The translations under genes and the position numbers were made by a program. Shown here one piece after another: positions 37,752 through 49,560 of a DNA stretch of 64,000 bases. The notes under the pieces are model-generated. The model worked only from the letters and a program-made list of their open reading frames with translations, was not told the origin of the DNA and ran no database searches. Source of the DNA: Streptacidiphilus sp. PB12-B1b (lineage in GTDB: Bacteria > Actinomycetota > Actinomycetes > Streptomycetales > Streptomycetaceae); NCBI RefSeq assembly GCF_014084125.1, contig NZ_CP048405.1, forward strand, positions 7,006,001 through 7,070,000, read 5' to 3'. Position 1 is the first letter of the stretch. Each line of letters opens with the position of its first letter.

Positions 37752-37806
37752 CCCGTCACCGCGCCGCCCGTCACCGCGCCGCCCGTCACCGCGCCGCCCG
37801 TCACCG
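37752..37806. repeat. Tandem repeat, 15 bp x 3.7
   Basis: Units of CCCGTCACCGCGCCG between the sensor kinase stop and the GntR start; related partial units occur at 37689-37714. The rest of 37585-37820 is repetitive C-rich DNA with no gene. Confidence 0.85.
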
Positions 37807-37820
37807 CCCCCGCCCCCGCG

Positions 37821-39143
37821 TCACCGCGCGCCCCGCAGCCGGGCCTCGACACGGAAGCCGCCCGCCTCCGTCGGCCCCGCCGTGAACGTCCCGCCCAGCC
37901 CGGTCACCCGCTCGCGCATCCCCACCAGGCCGTTCCCGCCGCTCGGCAGCGCCCGTCCGGCCCCGCCGCCGACGGCCTCCGCCCCCGCCTCCGTCGGGCA
38001 GGCGTTGGACACCGCCAGCGCCACCCCGCCCGGGACGTACGCCACCACCACCTCCGCGTCCGCCCCCGGCGCATGCTTCAGCACATTGGTCAGCGCCTCC
38101 TGCACCACCCGGTACGCCGTCCGCTCCGTCTCCGCGCTCAGCCCCCGCCGCGCCCCGCCGACCGTCAACCGCACCCCCAGCCCGGCCGCCCGCGACTCGT
38201 CCACCAGCCGCGGGATGTCCGCCAGCCCCGGCGCGTCCGACGTCGGCACCGCCAGCACCGCCGCCGCCTCCTGACCGCTCACCGGCGCCGACTCCACCGT
38301 CCGCAGCACCCCCAGGATCTGCCGCAGCTCGTCCAGCGCCTGCCGGCCGATGTCCCCCATCAGCTTCGCGCTCTCCGCCGCCCGGACCGGATCCCGCTCC
38401 ACCACCCGCTCCAACGCGCCCGCATGCACCACCATCAGGCTCACCCGGTGCGCCACCACGTCGTGCATCTCCCGGGCGATCCGCGCCCGCTCCTCCGTCT
38501 GCGCCCGCCGCGCCCGCTCGCTCGCCTGCTCGGCCAGCAGCGCCAACTCCGTCTCCAGCCCCTCCGCCCGCTCCCGCAGCGCCTCCATCAGCCGCCGCCG
38601 CGCCCCCACGTACAGGCCCAGCATCGTCGGCGCGACCGTGATCCCCACCGCCACCAGCACCGACAGCAGCAACAGCACGTACTCCGGGAACCCGCTGCGC
38701 AGCGCCGCCGCCTGCTGGGTGCCGATGGTCAGCGACGACACCAGCGCCGTCTCCAGGATCGCCACCACGCACAGCAGCGTCATCGCCCGCCGCTCCGCGA
38801 ACCGCCGGGCCGCCCCCTCCGGCCGGTACGCGCCGAGTGTGTACAGACCCACCATCAGCAGCAGGTACCCGGCCTGCAACGGAATGGTCGCCAGCGCCGC
38901 GACCACCGGCACCAGCGGCCAGCGCCGCCGCACCACCAGCGTCAGGCTGGCCAGCACCCCGAACACCCCGACGCCGACCATCCACGCCGGGCCGAACCCC
39001 TGGTTGCGGACGAAGTTCGCCGCGCTGGACGCGCACTCCGTCGCCGCCGCCAGCGCCACCCCCAGGTCGAACCACATGCTGCGCCGCCGGGGCCACAGCC
39101 CCGCCACGTCCCCCGCGCCCACCCCGGGCGTCGCCATGCTCAT
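37821..39143 (-). CDS. Sensor histidine kinase (NarL/DesK type)
   Basis: The 440-residue kinase has about six membrane helices in residues 25-180, then a coiled coil, the dimerisation motif REMHDVVAHRVSLMV with phospho-acceptor His227, and an ATPase domain (YRVVQEALTNVLKHA, GNGLVGMRERV). The ATG has no ribosome binding site but TAGGCT lies about 8 nt upstream, so a leaderless transcript is plausible. No response regulator is next to it; the GntR gene follows downstream. It is divergent from ppc across 200 bp that must hold both promoters. Confidence 0.9.
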   Translation of the reverse strand: MSMATPGVGAGDVAGLWPRRRSMWFDLGVALAAATECASSAANFVRNQGFGPAWMVGVGVFGVLASLTLVVRRRWPLVPVVAALATIPLQAGYLLLMVGLYTLGAYRPEGAARRFAERRAMTLLCVVAILETALVSSLTIGTQQAAALRSGFPEYVLLLLSVLVAVGITVAPTMLGLYVGARRRLMEALRERAEGLETELALLAEQASERARRAQTEERARIAREMHDVVAHRVSLMVVHAGALERVVERDPVRAAESAKLMGDIGRQALDELRQILGVLRTVESAPVSGQEAAAVLAVPTSDAPGLADIPRLVDESRAAGLGVRLTVGGARRGLSAETERTAYRVVQEALTNVLKHAPGADAEVVVAYVPGGVALAVSNACPTEAGAEAVGGGAGRALPSGGNGLVGMRERVTGLGGTFTAGPTEAGGFRVEARLRGAR

Positions 39144-39343
39144 GGGGCCAGCCTACGGAAGCCCCGGCCCGCCGTCGGTAGGGCTGTCCCCCTGCCGTCC
39201 TCGCCCCCTCGCCCGGGGCCGCGCCGCGGTGTCCGGCATACGGCCGCCAGAGGTGCCCCGGCAGGGCCCACACCTATGCTGGTCGCGTCGGACAGCGCGG
39301 TCCGCAGAGCCGATGCCCCATCCACCTGCAAGGGAGCACCAGC

Positions 39344-42163
<2,820 letters not shown>

Positions 42164-42183
42164 CAGCACGCCAGTAACACCGC

Positions 42184-42223
42184 GCGGCCCGCAGCCCCCC
42201 GAACCGGGAGGACTGCGGGCCGC
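42184..42223. terminator. Stem-loop between convergent ppc and pth
   Basis: GCGGCCCGCAG (42184-42194) pairs perfectly with 42213-42223. It lies 20 nt after the ppc stop and serves both directions; no T-run. Confidence 0.6.
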
Positions 42224-42255
42224 CGCCGTACCGCGCCTTGCGCCGCGCCTTGCAG

Positions 42256-42279
42256 TGCCGTGCCGTGCCGTGCCGTGCC
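42256..42279. repeat. (TGCCG)n short tandem repeat
   Basis: Nearly five 5-bp units directly touching the stop codon of pth. Likely replication slippage. Confidence 0.8.
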
Positions 42280-42857
42280 TACGAGTTGTACGTCGTCTGC
42301 GCCCGCTCCAGGCCCTCGGAGATCAACGCCTCCACCGCGTCGGCCGCCCGGTCCACGAACCAGTCCAGCTCCTTGCGCTCGGTCGAGGAGAAGTCCCGCA
42401 GCACGAAGTCCGCGACCTCCATCCGCCCCGGCGGACGCCCCACCCCGGCCCGCACCCGGTAGTAGTCCGGGCCCTGCGACTTGGTGATCGACTTCAGCCC
42501 GTTGTGGCCGTTGTCACCGCCGCCCAGCTTCAGCCGCAGCGCCGCGTAGTCCACGTCCAGCTCGTCGTGGACCACCACCAGCCGGTCCAGCGGCGCCTTG
42601 TAGAAGTCCCGCAGCGCCGCCACCGGACCGCCCGACAGGTTCATGAACGACGTCGGCTTCGCCAGCACCACCCGCTGCCCCGCCAACCGCCCCTCCACCA
42701 CCTGGTTGCGGCTGCGGTGCGCCTTGAACTTCGCCCCGATCCGCCCGGCCAGCAGATCCGCCACCATGAACCCGATGTTGTGGCGGTTCCCCGCGTACTC
42801 GGGGCCCGGATTGCCCAGACCCACGACCAGCCACGGACCGCTCTGCTCGTCGCTCAC
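42279..42857 (-). CDS. pth: Peptidyl-tRNA hydrolase
   Basis: The 192-residue enzyme frees tRNA from stalled peptidyl-tRNA. The family core is present: [20 protein letters not shown] (with catalytic His), [20 protein letters not shown] and [12 protein letters not shown] choose GTG at 42855-42857 from protein homology; the ribosome binding site is modest (AGGA). It follows rplY on the same strand after 139 bp, the common streptomycete order prs-rplY-pth. Confidence 0.94.
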   Translation of the reverse strand: MSDEQSGPWLVVGLGNPGPEYAGNRHNIGFMVADLLAGRIGAKFKAHRSRNQVVEGRLAGQRVVLAKPTSFMNLSGGPVAALRDFYKAPLDRLVVVHDELDVDYAALRLKLGGGDNGHNGLKSITKSQGPDYYRVRAGVGRPPGRMEVADFVLRDFSSTERKELDWFVDRAADAVEALISEGLERAQTTYNS

Positions 42858-42996
42858 CCTCGTCGTCCTTCCCTGCTGCCGAACCACTGCCGAAGCCACG
42901 CCCCCGGGCCAACCGCCCGAGCAACCCGCCCGAACCACACGCCGCTGCCCCGGCCATGATGCACGGCCGGGGCAGCGGAGGAGAGCAGTGCGAGGA

Positions 42997-43590
42997 TCAG
43001 GCCTCGACAGCGGCCTCGGTGGTCGCCTCGGCGTCCTCGGACGGGGCCTCGATCTGCGCGGAGACGACCTGCAGGACCACGGTCTCCGGCTCCACGGCCA
43101 GGGTCGCGCCCTTCGGCAGGGTGATGTCCTTCGCCAGGATGGAGGTACCGGCCTCCAGGCCCTCGATCGAGACGGTGACCGACTCGGGCAGGTGGGTGGC
43201 CTCGGCCTCGAGCGGCAGGGTGTTCAGGATGTGCTCGAGCAGGTTGCCGCCGGGGGCCAGCTCGCCCTCGGTGTTGATCTGGATCTCGACGGTGACCTTC
43301 TCGCCGCTCTTCACCAGCAGCAGGTCGACGTGCTTCAGCGAGCGCTTGATCGGGTCGCGCTGCACGGCCTTCGGCAGGACGAACTCGTCCTTGCCGTCGA
43401 TCGCCAGGGTGAACAGGGCGTTCGGGGTCTTCAGCGCCAGCATCAGCGCGTGGCCCGGCAGGTTCACGTGGACCGGGGTGTGGCCGTGGCCGTACACGAC
43501 GGCCGGGACCAGGCCCTCGCGGCGGGCGCGACGCGCGGCGCCCTTGCCGAACTCGTTGCGGGGCTGGGCCTCAAGGCGGATCTCAGACAC
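42997..43590 (-). CDS. rplY: 50S ribosomal protein L25/general stress protein Ctc
   Basis: The 197-residue protein binds 5S rRNA. The N-terminal L25 domain ([30 protein letters not shown]) is followed by the beta-rich TL5 domain ([20 protein letters not shown]) and an acidic Ala/Glu tail. GTG at 43588-43590 follows GAGGAG; the frame is open upstream into the leader but lacks a signal there. It lies downstream of prs behind a terminator-like hairpin, so read-through from prs may be limited. Confidence 0.94.
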   Translation of the reverse strand: MSEIRLEAQPRNEFGKGAARRARREGLVPAVVYGHGHTPVHVNLPGHALMLALKTPNALFTLAIDGKDEFVLPKAVQRDPIKRSLKHVDLLLVKSGEKVTVEIQINTEGELAPGGNLLEHILNTLPLEAEATHLPESVTVSIEGLEAGTSILAKDITLPKGATLAVEPETVVLQVVSAQIEAPSEDAEATTEAAVEA

Positions 43591-43661
43591 GACGGCACTC
43601 CTCGTACACAGGGCGGGCGCCGTCCGGCACAGCCCCCGCACGCGCGCTGGACGCACGCATG

Positions 43662-43719
43662 AAAAAAGCCACCGGCAGAACCTCACCCGAAAGAATTCTT
43701 GGATGAGTCGCCCGGTGGC
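43662..43719 (-). terminator. Intrinsic terminator after prs (or attenuator before rplY)
   Basis: On the minus strand the stem GCCACCGG...CCGGTGGC (outer arms 43712-43719 and 43668-43675) encloses a second stem CTCATCC/GGGTGAG, and a run of six T (43662-43667) follows directly. It lies between prs and rplY, about 70 nt before the rplY start. Confidence 0.85.
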
Positions 43720-43880
43720 GTCTCGCACAACCGTCCGCAGCCTGTGCGGTGCAGCGCGTCGATCACGGAGTCACGCGAAGTCGGGACTCCCTCGCCGGGC
43801 AATTCCTGGAGTCTAGCCCAGACCCGGCGAGGGCCCCAAAACGATCAGTCAATCAGTGGAGCAGTGGAGCAGTGGATCGC

Positions 43881-44855
43881 TCAGGCGTCCTCGAACAGGC
43901 TGGTCACCGAACCGTCGTCGAAGACCTCACGGATCGCCCGGGCGATCAGCGGAGCGATCGACAGCGTCGTCACCTTGTCCAACTGCAGCTCGCCCGGGGT
44001 CGGCAGGGTGTTGGTGAAGACGAACTCGCTGGCCCGCGAGTTCTTCAGCCGGTCCGTCGCCGCACCCGACAGCACACCGTGCGTCGCCGCCACGATCACG
44101 TCCGCCGCGCCCTGGTCGAACAGCGCGTCCGCGGCCGCACAGATGGTGCCGCCGGTGTCGATCATGTCGTCCACCAGCACGCACACCCGGCCCTTGACGT
44201 CGCCCACGACCTCGGCCGACATCACCTTGTTGGCCACGTTCGGGTCGCGCCGCTTGTGGATGATCGCCAGCGGCGCCGCCAGCCGGTCGGACCACTGGTC
44301 CGCCACCCGCACCCGGCCCGCGTCCGGCGAGACGATCGTCAGCCGGTCCCGGTCCACCCGGCTGGCCACGTAGTCCGCCAGCAGCGGCAGCGCGAACAGG
44401 TGGTCCACCGGGCCGTCGAAGAAGCCCTGGATCTGCGCGGTGTGCAGGTCCACCGACATCAGCCGGTCGGCGCCCGCCTGCTTCAGCAGGTCCGCTATCA
44501 GCCGCGCCGAGATGGGCTCCCGGCCCAGGTGCTTCTTGTCCTGACGGGCGTAGCCGTAGAACGGCATGATCACGGTGATGCTCTTGACCGACGCCCGCTT
44601 CAGGGCGTCGATCATGATGAGCTGCTCCATGATCCACTGGTTGATCGGGGCGGTGTGGCTCTGCAGCACGAAGGCGTCGGCCCCGCGGACCGACTCCTCG
44701 TAGCGCACGTAGATCTCACCGTTGGCGAAGTCCAGAGCCTTCGTCGGAACCAGGTCCACACCCAGTTGCTCCGCCACCTCCCGCGCCAACTCGGGGTGTG
44801 CGCGGCCGGAGAAGAGCATCAAGTTCTTCTCACCGGACGTTTTGATCCCGGTCAC
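43881..44855 (-). CDS. prs: Ribose-phosphate pyrophosphokinase
   Basis: The 324-residue enzyme makes PRPP from ribose 5-phosphate and ATP for nucleotide, His and Trp synthesis. Visible features: FANGEIYVRYEESVRGAD, YGYARQDKKHLGREPISARL, the Mg/PRPP-type site VDLHTAQIQGFF, and the PRPP loop VLVDDMIDTGGT. GTG start at 44853-44855. The gene follows glmU after 124 bp on the same strand. Confidence 0.96.
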   Translation of the reverse strand: MTGIKTSGEKNLMLFSGRAHPELAREVAEQLGVDLVPTKALDFANGEIYVRYEESVRGADAFVLQSHTAPINQWIMEQLIMIDALKRASVKSITVIMPFYGYARQDKKHLGREPISARLIADLLKQAGADRLMSVDLHTAQIQGFFDGPVDHLFALPLLADYVASRVDRDRLTIVSPDAGRVRVADQWSDRLAAPLAIIHKRRDPNVANKVMSAEVVGDVKGRVCVLVDDMIDTGGTICAAADALFDQGAADVIVAATHGVLSGAATDRLKNSRASEFVFTNTLPTPGELQLDKVTTLSIAPLIARAIREVFDDGSVTSLFEDA

Positions 44856-44979
44856 TGCACCGTCTCCTCGTTGCTGACGCGCGCTGGGCTAGCCGCCGCT
44901 CGCGGCACAGCTGCTGTGGGGGTTGGCTGAACACCTGGGGACTGCACTGCACGTCCGCGGCGCTCGGATGTCCACCAGG

Positions 44980-46494
44980 TTACGCGTCGGGAGCGGCTTC
45001 CGTCGCCTCCGGGTCGGCCGCCGGGGTGCTGACGGAGGCGTTCGCGGGGGCGCTCCCGGCGCGCGCGGCGGCCGCCGCCTCCGCCGCGGCCGTCCCCGGG
45101 CGCTTGCGCTCGACCCAGCCCTCCACATTGCGCTGCTGCGGCCGGGTGACCCCGAGCGCACCGGCCGGAACGTCCTTGTAGATGACCGATCCGGCGGCCG
45201 TGTAGGCCCCGTCCCCGACCGTCACCGGGGCCACGAACATGTTGTCCGAACCCGTCCGGCAGTGGCTTCCGATGGTCGTACGGTGCTTGTTCACGCCGTC
45301 GTAGTTGACGAACACCGAGGCCGCGCCGATGTTGCTGCCCTCGCCGATGGTGGCGTCCCCCACATACGTGAGATGCGGCACCTTGCTGCCGTCGCCGACG
45401 ACCGCGTTCTTCATCTCCACGTACGTCCCGGCCTTCGACCGCACCCCCAGCACCGTGCCCGGACGCAGGTACGCGTACGGCCCGACCTGGGCGCCCTCAC
45501 CGATGACCGCCTGGTCGGCTGTGGCATTACTCACATGCGCTCCGGCACCCACCCGGGTGTCCTTGAGCGTGCAGTTCGGCCCGACCTCGGCCCCGGCCGC
45601 GATGCTGGTCGCACCCTGCAGCTGGGTGTTCGGGTGGATCAGCGCGTCCGGCTCGTACGTCACCTGGACGTCCAGCCACGTCGTCGCCGGGTCCACCACG
45701 GTGACCCCGGCCCGCATCGCGGAGTCCAGCAGCCGGTCGTTCATGATCCGCCGGGTCTCCGCCAGCTGCACCCGGTCGTTGATCCCGAGGACGTCCCGGA
45801 AGTCCGCCGCCACCAGCGCGCCCACCCGGTGCCCGGCCTCGCGCAGGATGCCGAGGACGTCGGTCAGGTACTCCTCGCCCTGGCTGTTGTCGGTGCGCAC
45901 CTCGCCCAGGCCCTGCGCCAGCAGCTTGCCGTCGAAGGCGTACACGCCGGAGTTGATCTCGGTGATCGCCCGCTCGTCCTCGCTGGCGTCCTTGTGCTCG
46001 ACGATCGCCCGCACCTCGCCGGCCGGGCCGCGCAGGATCCGGCCGTAGCCGGTGGCGTCCGGCACCTCGGCGGTCAGCACCGTGACGGCGTTGCCGTCGG
46101 CGGCGTGCGCCCCGGCCAGGCGGCGCAGGGTGTCGGCGGTGAGCAGCGGGACATCGCCGTAGCTGACCACGACCGTGCCGTCCAGCACGGTGCCCTCGGC
46201 GGCCAGCGCCTCCAGCGCGACCCGGGCGGCGTGCCCGGTGCCCTTCTGCTCCTCCTGCACGACGACCCGGACACCCGGGTCGATCTCGGCGAGGTGCGCG
46301 GACACCTGCTCCCGCATGTGCCCGACGACGACCACGAGGTGGTCGGGCGTCAGCTCCCGGGCGGCGGCGACGGCATGCCCGACGAGGCTGCGCCCGCAGA
46401 GCGGATGCAGGATCTTCGGCAGGACCGCCGACTTCATCCGGGTGCCCCCGCCGGCGGCGAGGACGATGACAGCGGCCGGGGGGGTCGGGCTCAC
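44980..46494 (-). CDS. glmU: Bifunctional GlmU (N-acetylglucosamine-1-phosphate uridyltransferase/acetyltransferase)
   Basis: The 504-residue enzyme makes UDP-GlcNAc for peptidoglycan. The N-terminal uridyltransferase domain has LAAGGGTRMKSAVLPKILH (about 12-30); the C-terminal part is a left-handed beta helix of hexapeptides (NTQLQGATSIAAGAEVGPN, KAGTYVEMKNAVVGDGSK) with the acetyltransferase site NYDGVNKHRTTIG. The last 40 residues are an Ala-rich tail. GTG 46492-46494 follows GAGGAG at good spacing. Next to tRNA-Gln, as in other streptomycetes. Confidence 0.96.
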   Translation of the reverse strand: MSPTPPAAVIVLAAGGGTRMKSAVLPKILHPLCGRSLVGHAVAAARELTPDHLVVVVGHMREQVSAHLAEIDPGVRVVVQEEQKGTGHAARVALEALAAEGTVLDGTVVVSYGDVPLLTADTLRRLAGAHAADGNAVTVLTAEVPDATGYGRILRGPAGEVRAIVEHKDASEDERAITEINSGVYAFDGKLLAQGLGEVRTDNSQGEEYLTDVLGILREAGHRVGALVAADFRDVLGINDRVQLAETRRIMNDRLLDSAMRAGVTVVDPATTWLDVQVTYEPDALIHPNTQLQGATSIAAGAEVGPNCTLKDTRVGAGAHVSNATADQAVIGEGAQVGPYAYLRPGTVLGVRSKAGTYVEMKNAVVGDGSKVPHLTYVGDATIGEGSNIGAASVFVNYDGVNKHRTTIGSHCRTGSDNMFVAPVTVGDGAYTAAGSVIYKDVPAGALGVTRPQQRNVEGWVERKRPGTAAAEAAAAARAGSAPANASVSTPAADPEATEAAPDA

Positions 46495-46654
46495 GGGTGG
46501 TGGCTCCTCGGCGTCACGGGGTGGTGGAGGGAAGAATGCGCTCCGGGCCACCACTACCGCAGGGGGTATCGCACAGGCGTGCCCGAACGGTTCGAGGATA
46601 GCGGGGTCGGTTCGACCGATGACCAGGCCGGGCCGGTCAGGCGTCGAACACAAG

Positions 46655-46727
46655 CTCCGCTGCTAGGACTCGAACCTAGACCGAACGCCACCAAAAGACG
46701 TCGTGCTGCCAATTACACTACAGCGGA
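46655..46727 (-). tRNA. tRNA-Gln (anticodon TTG)
   Basis: The minus strand begins TCCGCTG, pairing with CAGCGGA and discriminator G. The anticodon arm ACGTC-TTTTGGT-GGCGT gives anticodon TTG, and the T-arm has GGTTCGAGTCC. 73 nt; CCA is not encoded. It lies between a hypothetical gene and glmU on the same strand. Confidence 0.93.
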
Positions 46728-46773
46728 TCATTTGTCAAGCGGAGAATATTTCTCCTCTCGGAACGCTCATAGC

Positions 46774-47616
46774 CTACGGCTTCCGGCGCTTCGTCTCCAA
46801 CACCAATCCGCCCCACCAGCCCTCGATGCGCCGATACAGATCGGCGCTCCCGAGAACGTTGATGACGAGACATCCCCGATAGTCCTCACCGGTGTTCTTG
46901 CGCACCGTCAGGGGGTTGTGCCTCTTCAGCGTGGGACGCCGGAGTTCGGCGACGTCCACGCCGACCAGGTCGGCCCAGAACCCCTGGGCCCCGTCGACGT
47001 CAGCGGACTCGTGGATGTGCACGCGGAAGCGGAGCCGCGACCGGTCCACGCCGAGCAGGTCCAGCCAGGCCAGGTAGACCGTGATCACATCGGGATCGCT
47101 GTTGATCAGCGCCACGGACTCACGACGGGCGTACGCCTTGTCCTTTGTGCCCTCCGCCCAGTACAGCACCACGCCCATGACGAACAGTTCCCGGTCGCTC
47201 ACGTCCCCGATCGACGCGGCCGCAGCCTCCTTGGCGGTCCGCCGCTCCGCGTCGCGCAGCCGCCGCAGCGGCTCCCACCGCGCCTCCGAGGCCCGCCGGG
47301 CAAGCTCCTCGCGGGTGAACCGCGGCGGCGGCTTCGGCAGATCCCGCACCCACAGCGACACCGAACTGCGCGACACCCCCAGTGCCTCCTCGATCTCGTC
47401 GTACGTCCGCCCCTCGCGCCGCAGCCGGCGCGCCTGCTCGCGGAGGTCGTCCTTGGCGTTGGGCCGCCTGGTCCATTCGGGCGGTGGTTCGCCCGCGAGC
47501 ATGCGGGTGAGCCGGTCGTTGTTCCAGATCTTCAGCTCGTCCCTGATCTGACGGCGGCTCATGCCGCCCCGCCGCAGCGCGACCGCCTGCTCCCGCAGGG
47601 CCTCTTCGGTGTCCAT
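46774..47616 (-). CDS. Hypothetical protein with helix-turn-helix motifs and a LAGLIDADG-like region
   Basis: The product has 280 residues. Residues 1-45 and 55-95 look like two helix-turn-helix units (LRRGGMSRRQIRDEL and RREGRTYDEIEEALGVSRSSVSLWV), typical of resolvase-type DNA readers. Residues about 135-275 (ELFVMGVVLYWAEGTKDKA, INSDPDVITVYLAWLDLLGV, GWWGGLVL) resemble a single LAGLIDADG-type endonuclease fold. It may be a DNA-binding or solo homing-type protein; no intron or intein is near. I choose ATG 47614-47616 from the start of the helical region, though the ribosome binding site is weak. A 20-bp palindrome lies 50 bp upstream. Confidence 0.65.
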   Translation of the reverse strand: MDTEEALREQAVALRRGGMSRRQIRDELKIWNNDRLTRMLAGEPPPEWTRRPNAKDDLREQARRLRREGRTYDEIEEALGVSRSSVSLWVRDLPKPPPRFTREELARRASEARWEPLRRLRDAERRTAKEAAAASIGDVSDRELFVMGVVLYWAEGTKDKAYARRESVALINSDPDVITVYLAWLDLLGVDRSRLRFRVHIHESADVDGAQGFWADLVGVDVAELRRPTLKRHNPLTVRKNTGEDYRGCLVINVLGSADLYRRIEGWWGGLVLETKRRKP

Positions 47617-47666
47617 ACGAACCACTCTGGGCGCGGCCGTCCGGGCGCGGGCCGGACAGCCGCCCG

Positions 47667-47686
47667 CATCACTCGTTCGAGTGATG
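47667..47686. promoter_or_regulatory. Perfect 20-bp palindrome upstream of the HTH protein
   Basis: CATCACTCG-TT-CGAGTGATG, 9-bp arms. It lies 50 bp before the hypothetical gene (minus) and 136 bp before the desaturase (plus). An autoregulatory site for the HTH protein is possible. Confidence 0.7.
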
Positions 47687-47746
47687 GTGTGCTCATCGCT
47701 CCGGCACGCTCGCCGCGATTGGACGCGCACGGAGCGGGGCAATCAA

Positions 47747-47777
47747 CCTACGATGCCGTAGGTTACGGAACCGTAGG
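47747..47777. promoter_or_regulatory. Double operator before the desaturase
   Basis: Two adjoining inverted repeats: CCTACG-ATGC-CGTAGG (47747-47762) and TACGG-AA-CCGTA (47764-47775). They lie 45-76 bp before the desaturase start and fit a TetR-type dimer pair; the TetR gene just downstream of the desaturase is the obvious candidate. Confidence 0.75.
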
Positions 47778-47822
47778 CAGGCCCCCGCCCCTTACCCCTC
47801 CCAGGCCGCGAGGTAGCGAGAC

Positions 47823-48806
47823 ATGACCACTCAACCCGCTGACGAGAACGGCGCGCCCGCCGCGACGGCCGTCCTGTCACAGCCGCGCCCGCCGTCCGCC
47901 GCCCCGGCCACCCGCGGCGGGGAGACCAAGGGCTTCGCGGAGCAGTTCGCGCTCGGGTCCTTCATCGTGGTGCCGTTCCTGGCGCTGCTCGCCGCCGTCC
48001 CGGTGGCCTGGGGCTGGGGGCTGGGCTGGCACGACGTGGTGATCATGGTGGTGATGTACTTCACCGCCTGCCACGGCATCACCATCGGCTTCCACCGGTT
48101 CTTCACCCACGGCTCGTTCAAGGCCAACCGGGCGCTCAAGATCGCCCTGGCGGTGGCCGGCAGCCTGGCCATCGAGGGTCCGGTGGTGCGCTGGGTGGCC
48201 GACCACCGCAAGCACCACCGCTACTCCGACAAGGAGGGCGACCCGCACTCCCCGTGGCGCTACGGCGAGTCCGTCCCCGCCCTGCTCAAGGGCCTGTGGT
48301 GGGCGCACATGGGCTGGCTGTTCGACGAGGAGCAGACCCCGCAGCAGACCTACGCGCCGGATCTGGTGGGCGACCGGGACGTCTCCTGGGTGTCGCGGCA
48401 GTTCGCCTTCTTCACCGCGACCTCGCTGCTGCTCCCGCCGCTGGCCGGCGGCCTGTGGTCGTGGTCCTGGCAGGGCGCGGTGACGGCGTTCTTCTGGGGG
48501 TCGCTGGTGCGGGTGGCGCTGCTGCACCACGTGACCTGGTCGATCAACTCGATCTGCCACGCCTCCGGGCGGCGTCCGTTCAAGTCCCGGGACCGCTCCG
48601 GCAACGTGGCCTGGCTGGCGGTGCTGTCCTGCGGCGAGTCCTGGCACAACCTGCACCACGCGGACCCGACCTCGGCCCGGCACGGGGTGCTGCGCGGGCA
48701 GGTGGACTCCTCGGCCCGGCTGATCCGCTGGTTCGAGCTGGCCGGGTGGGCGCGGGACGTCCGCTGGCCGAGCCCGGAGCGGGTCGAGGCGCGGCGGGCG
48801 GCATGA
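47823..48806 (+). CDS. Acyl-CoA (fatty acid) delta-9-type desaturase
   Basis: The 327-residue membrane di-iron enzyme introduces a double bond in acyl chains. All three histidine boxes are visible: HRFFTH (91-96), HRKHH (128-132) and HNLHH (near 275). Hydrophobic segments lie at about 43-82 and 190-230. An NGAP/Pro-rich N-terminus precedes them. It is followed 7 bp later by a TetR gene, so both form an operon that should sense membrane fluidity or acyl-CoA state. Confidence 0.94.
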   Translation: MTTQPADENGAPAATAVLSQPRPPSAAPATRGGETKGFAEQFALGSFIVVPFLALLAAVPVAWGWGLGWHDVVIMVVMYFTACHGITIGFHRFFTHGSFKANRALKIALAVAGSLAIEGPVVRWVADHRKHHRYSDKEGDPHSPWRYGESVPALLKGLWWAHMGWLFDEEQTPQQTYAPDLVGDRDVSWVSRQFAFFTATSLLLPPLAGGLWSWSWQGAVTAFFWGSLVRVALLHHVTWSINSICHASGRRPFKSRDRSGNVAWLAVLSCGESWHNLHHADPTSARHGVLRGQVDSSARLIRWFELAGWARDVRWPSPERVEARRAA

Positions 48807-48813
48807 TGGTCCT

Positions 48814-49527
48814 GTGAGTGACAGCAGCGGTGGTTCAGGGGGCGCGGGGAGCTCGGCGGTCCCCGCGAAGGCGGCACGCGCGCGCAGGGCCCCGGCGGCG
48901 GGAGGACGCACGGCCCGGGTGCGGATGAGCGGGAAGCAGCGCCGGGAGCAGTTGCTGGACGTGGGCCGGATGCTCTTCGCGGAGCGGGGCTACGAGGCGA
49001 CGTCGGTGGAGGAGATCGCGGCGCAGGCCGGCGTGTCCAAGCCGGTGGTGTACGAGCACTTCGGCGGCAAGGAGGGGCTGTACGCGGTCGTGGTCGACCG
49101 GGAGATGCAGCTGCTGATGGACATGGTCACCGGGTCGTTGACCGGCGGGCACCCCCGGGAGCTGTGCGAGGAGGCGGCGTTCGCGCTGCTGGACTACATC
49201 GAGACGTCGACGGACGGCTTCCGGATCCTGGTGCGGGATTCGCCGGTGGCGCAGTCGACGGGGACGTTCGCCTCGCTGATCAACGACATCGCCACCCAGG
49301 TGGAGGACATCCTGGGGCACGAGTTCAAGTCGCGCGGGTACGACCCGAAGCTGGCGCCGATGTACGCGCAGATGCTGGTGGGGATGGTGGCGCTGACCGG
49401 GCAGTGGTGGCTGGACGTGCGGAAGCCGGTGAAGGCCGAGGTGGTGGCGCACCTGGTGAACCTGGCCTGGCACGGCCTGGAGGGGATGGAGCGGCGTCCG
49501 CAGCTGGTGGGGCGGCGCAAGAACTAG
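48814..49527 (+). CDS. TetR family transcriptional regulator
   Basis: The 237-residue regulator has an N-terminal DNA-binding domain (RREQLLDVGRMLFAERGYEATSVEEIAAQAGVSKPVVYEHFGGKEGLYAVVVDRE, about 45-100) and a C-terminal ligand domain. Its GTG start is 7 bp after the desaturase stop. In S. coelicolor a TetR gene sits in the same place after the desaturase. It probably binds the paired palindromes at 47747-47777 and responds to acyl-CoA; this is inferred. Confidence 0.9.
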   Translation: MSDSSGGSGGAGSSAVPAKAARARRAPAAGGRTARVRMSGKQRREQLLDVGRMLFAERGYEATSVEEIAAQAGVSKPVVYEHFGGKEGLYAVVVDREMQLLMDMVTGSLTGGHPRELCEEAAFALLDYIETSTDGFRILVRDSPVAQSTGTFASLINDIATQVEDILGHEFKSRGYDPKLAPMYAQMLVGMVALTGQWWLDVRKPVKAEVVAHLVNLAWHGLEGMERRPQLVGRRKN

Positions 49528-49560
49528 CCGCCCGGGCCCGCCCGGGCCCCCCGCACGCGC

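Noticed and set aside
37752-37806. CRISPR-like array
   Set aside because: Directly joined 15-bp units without spacers.
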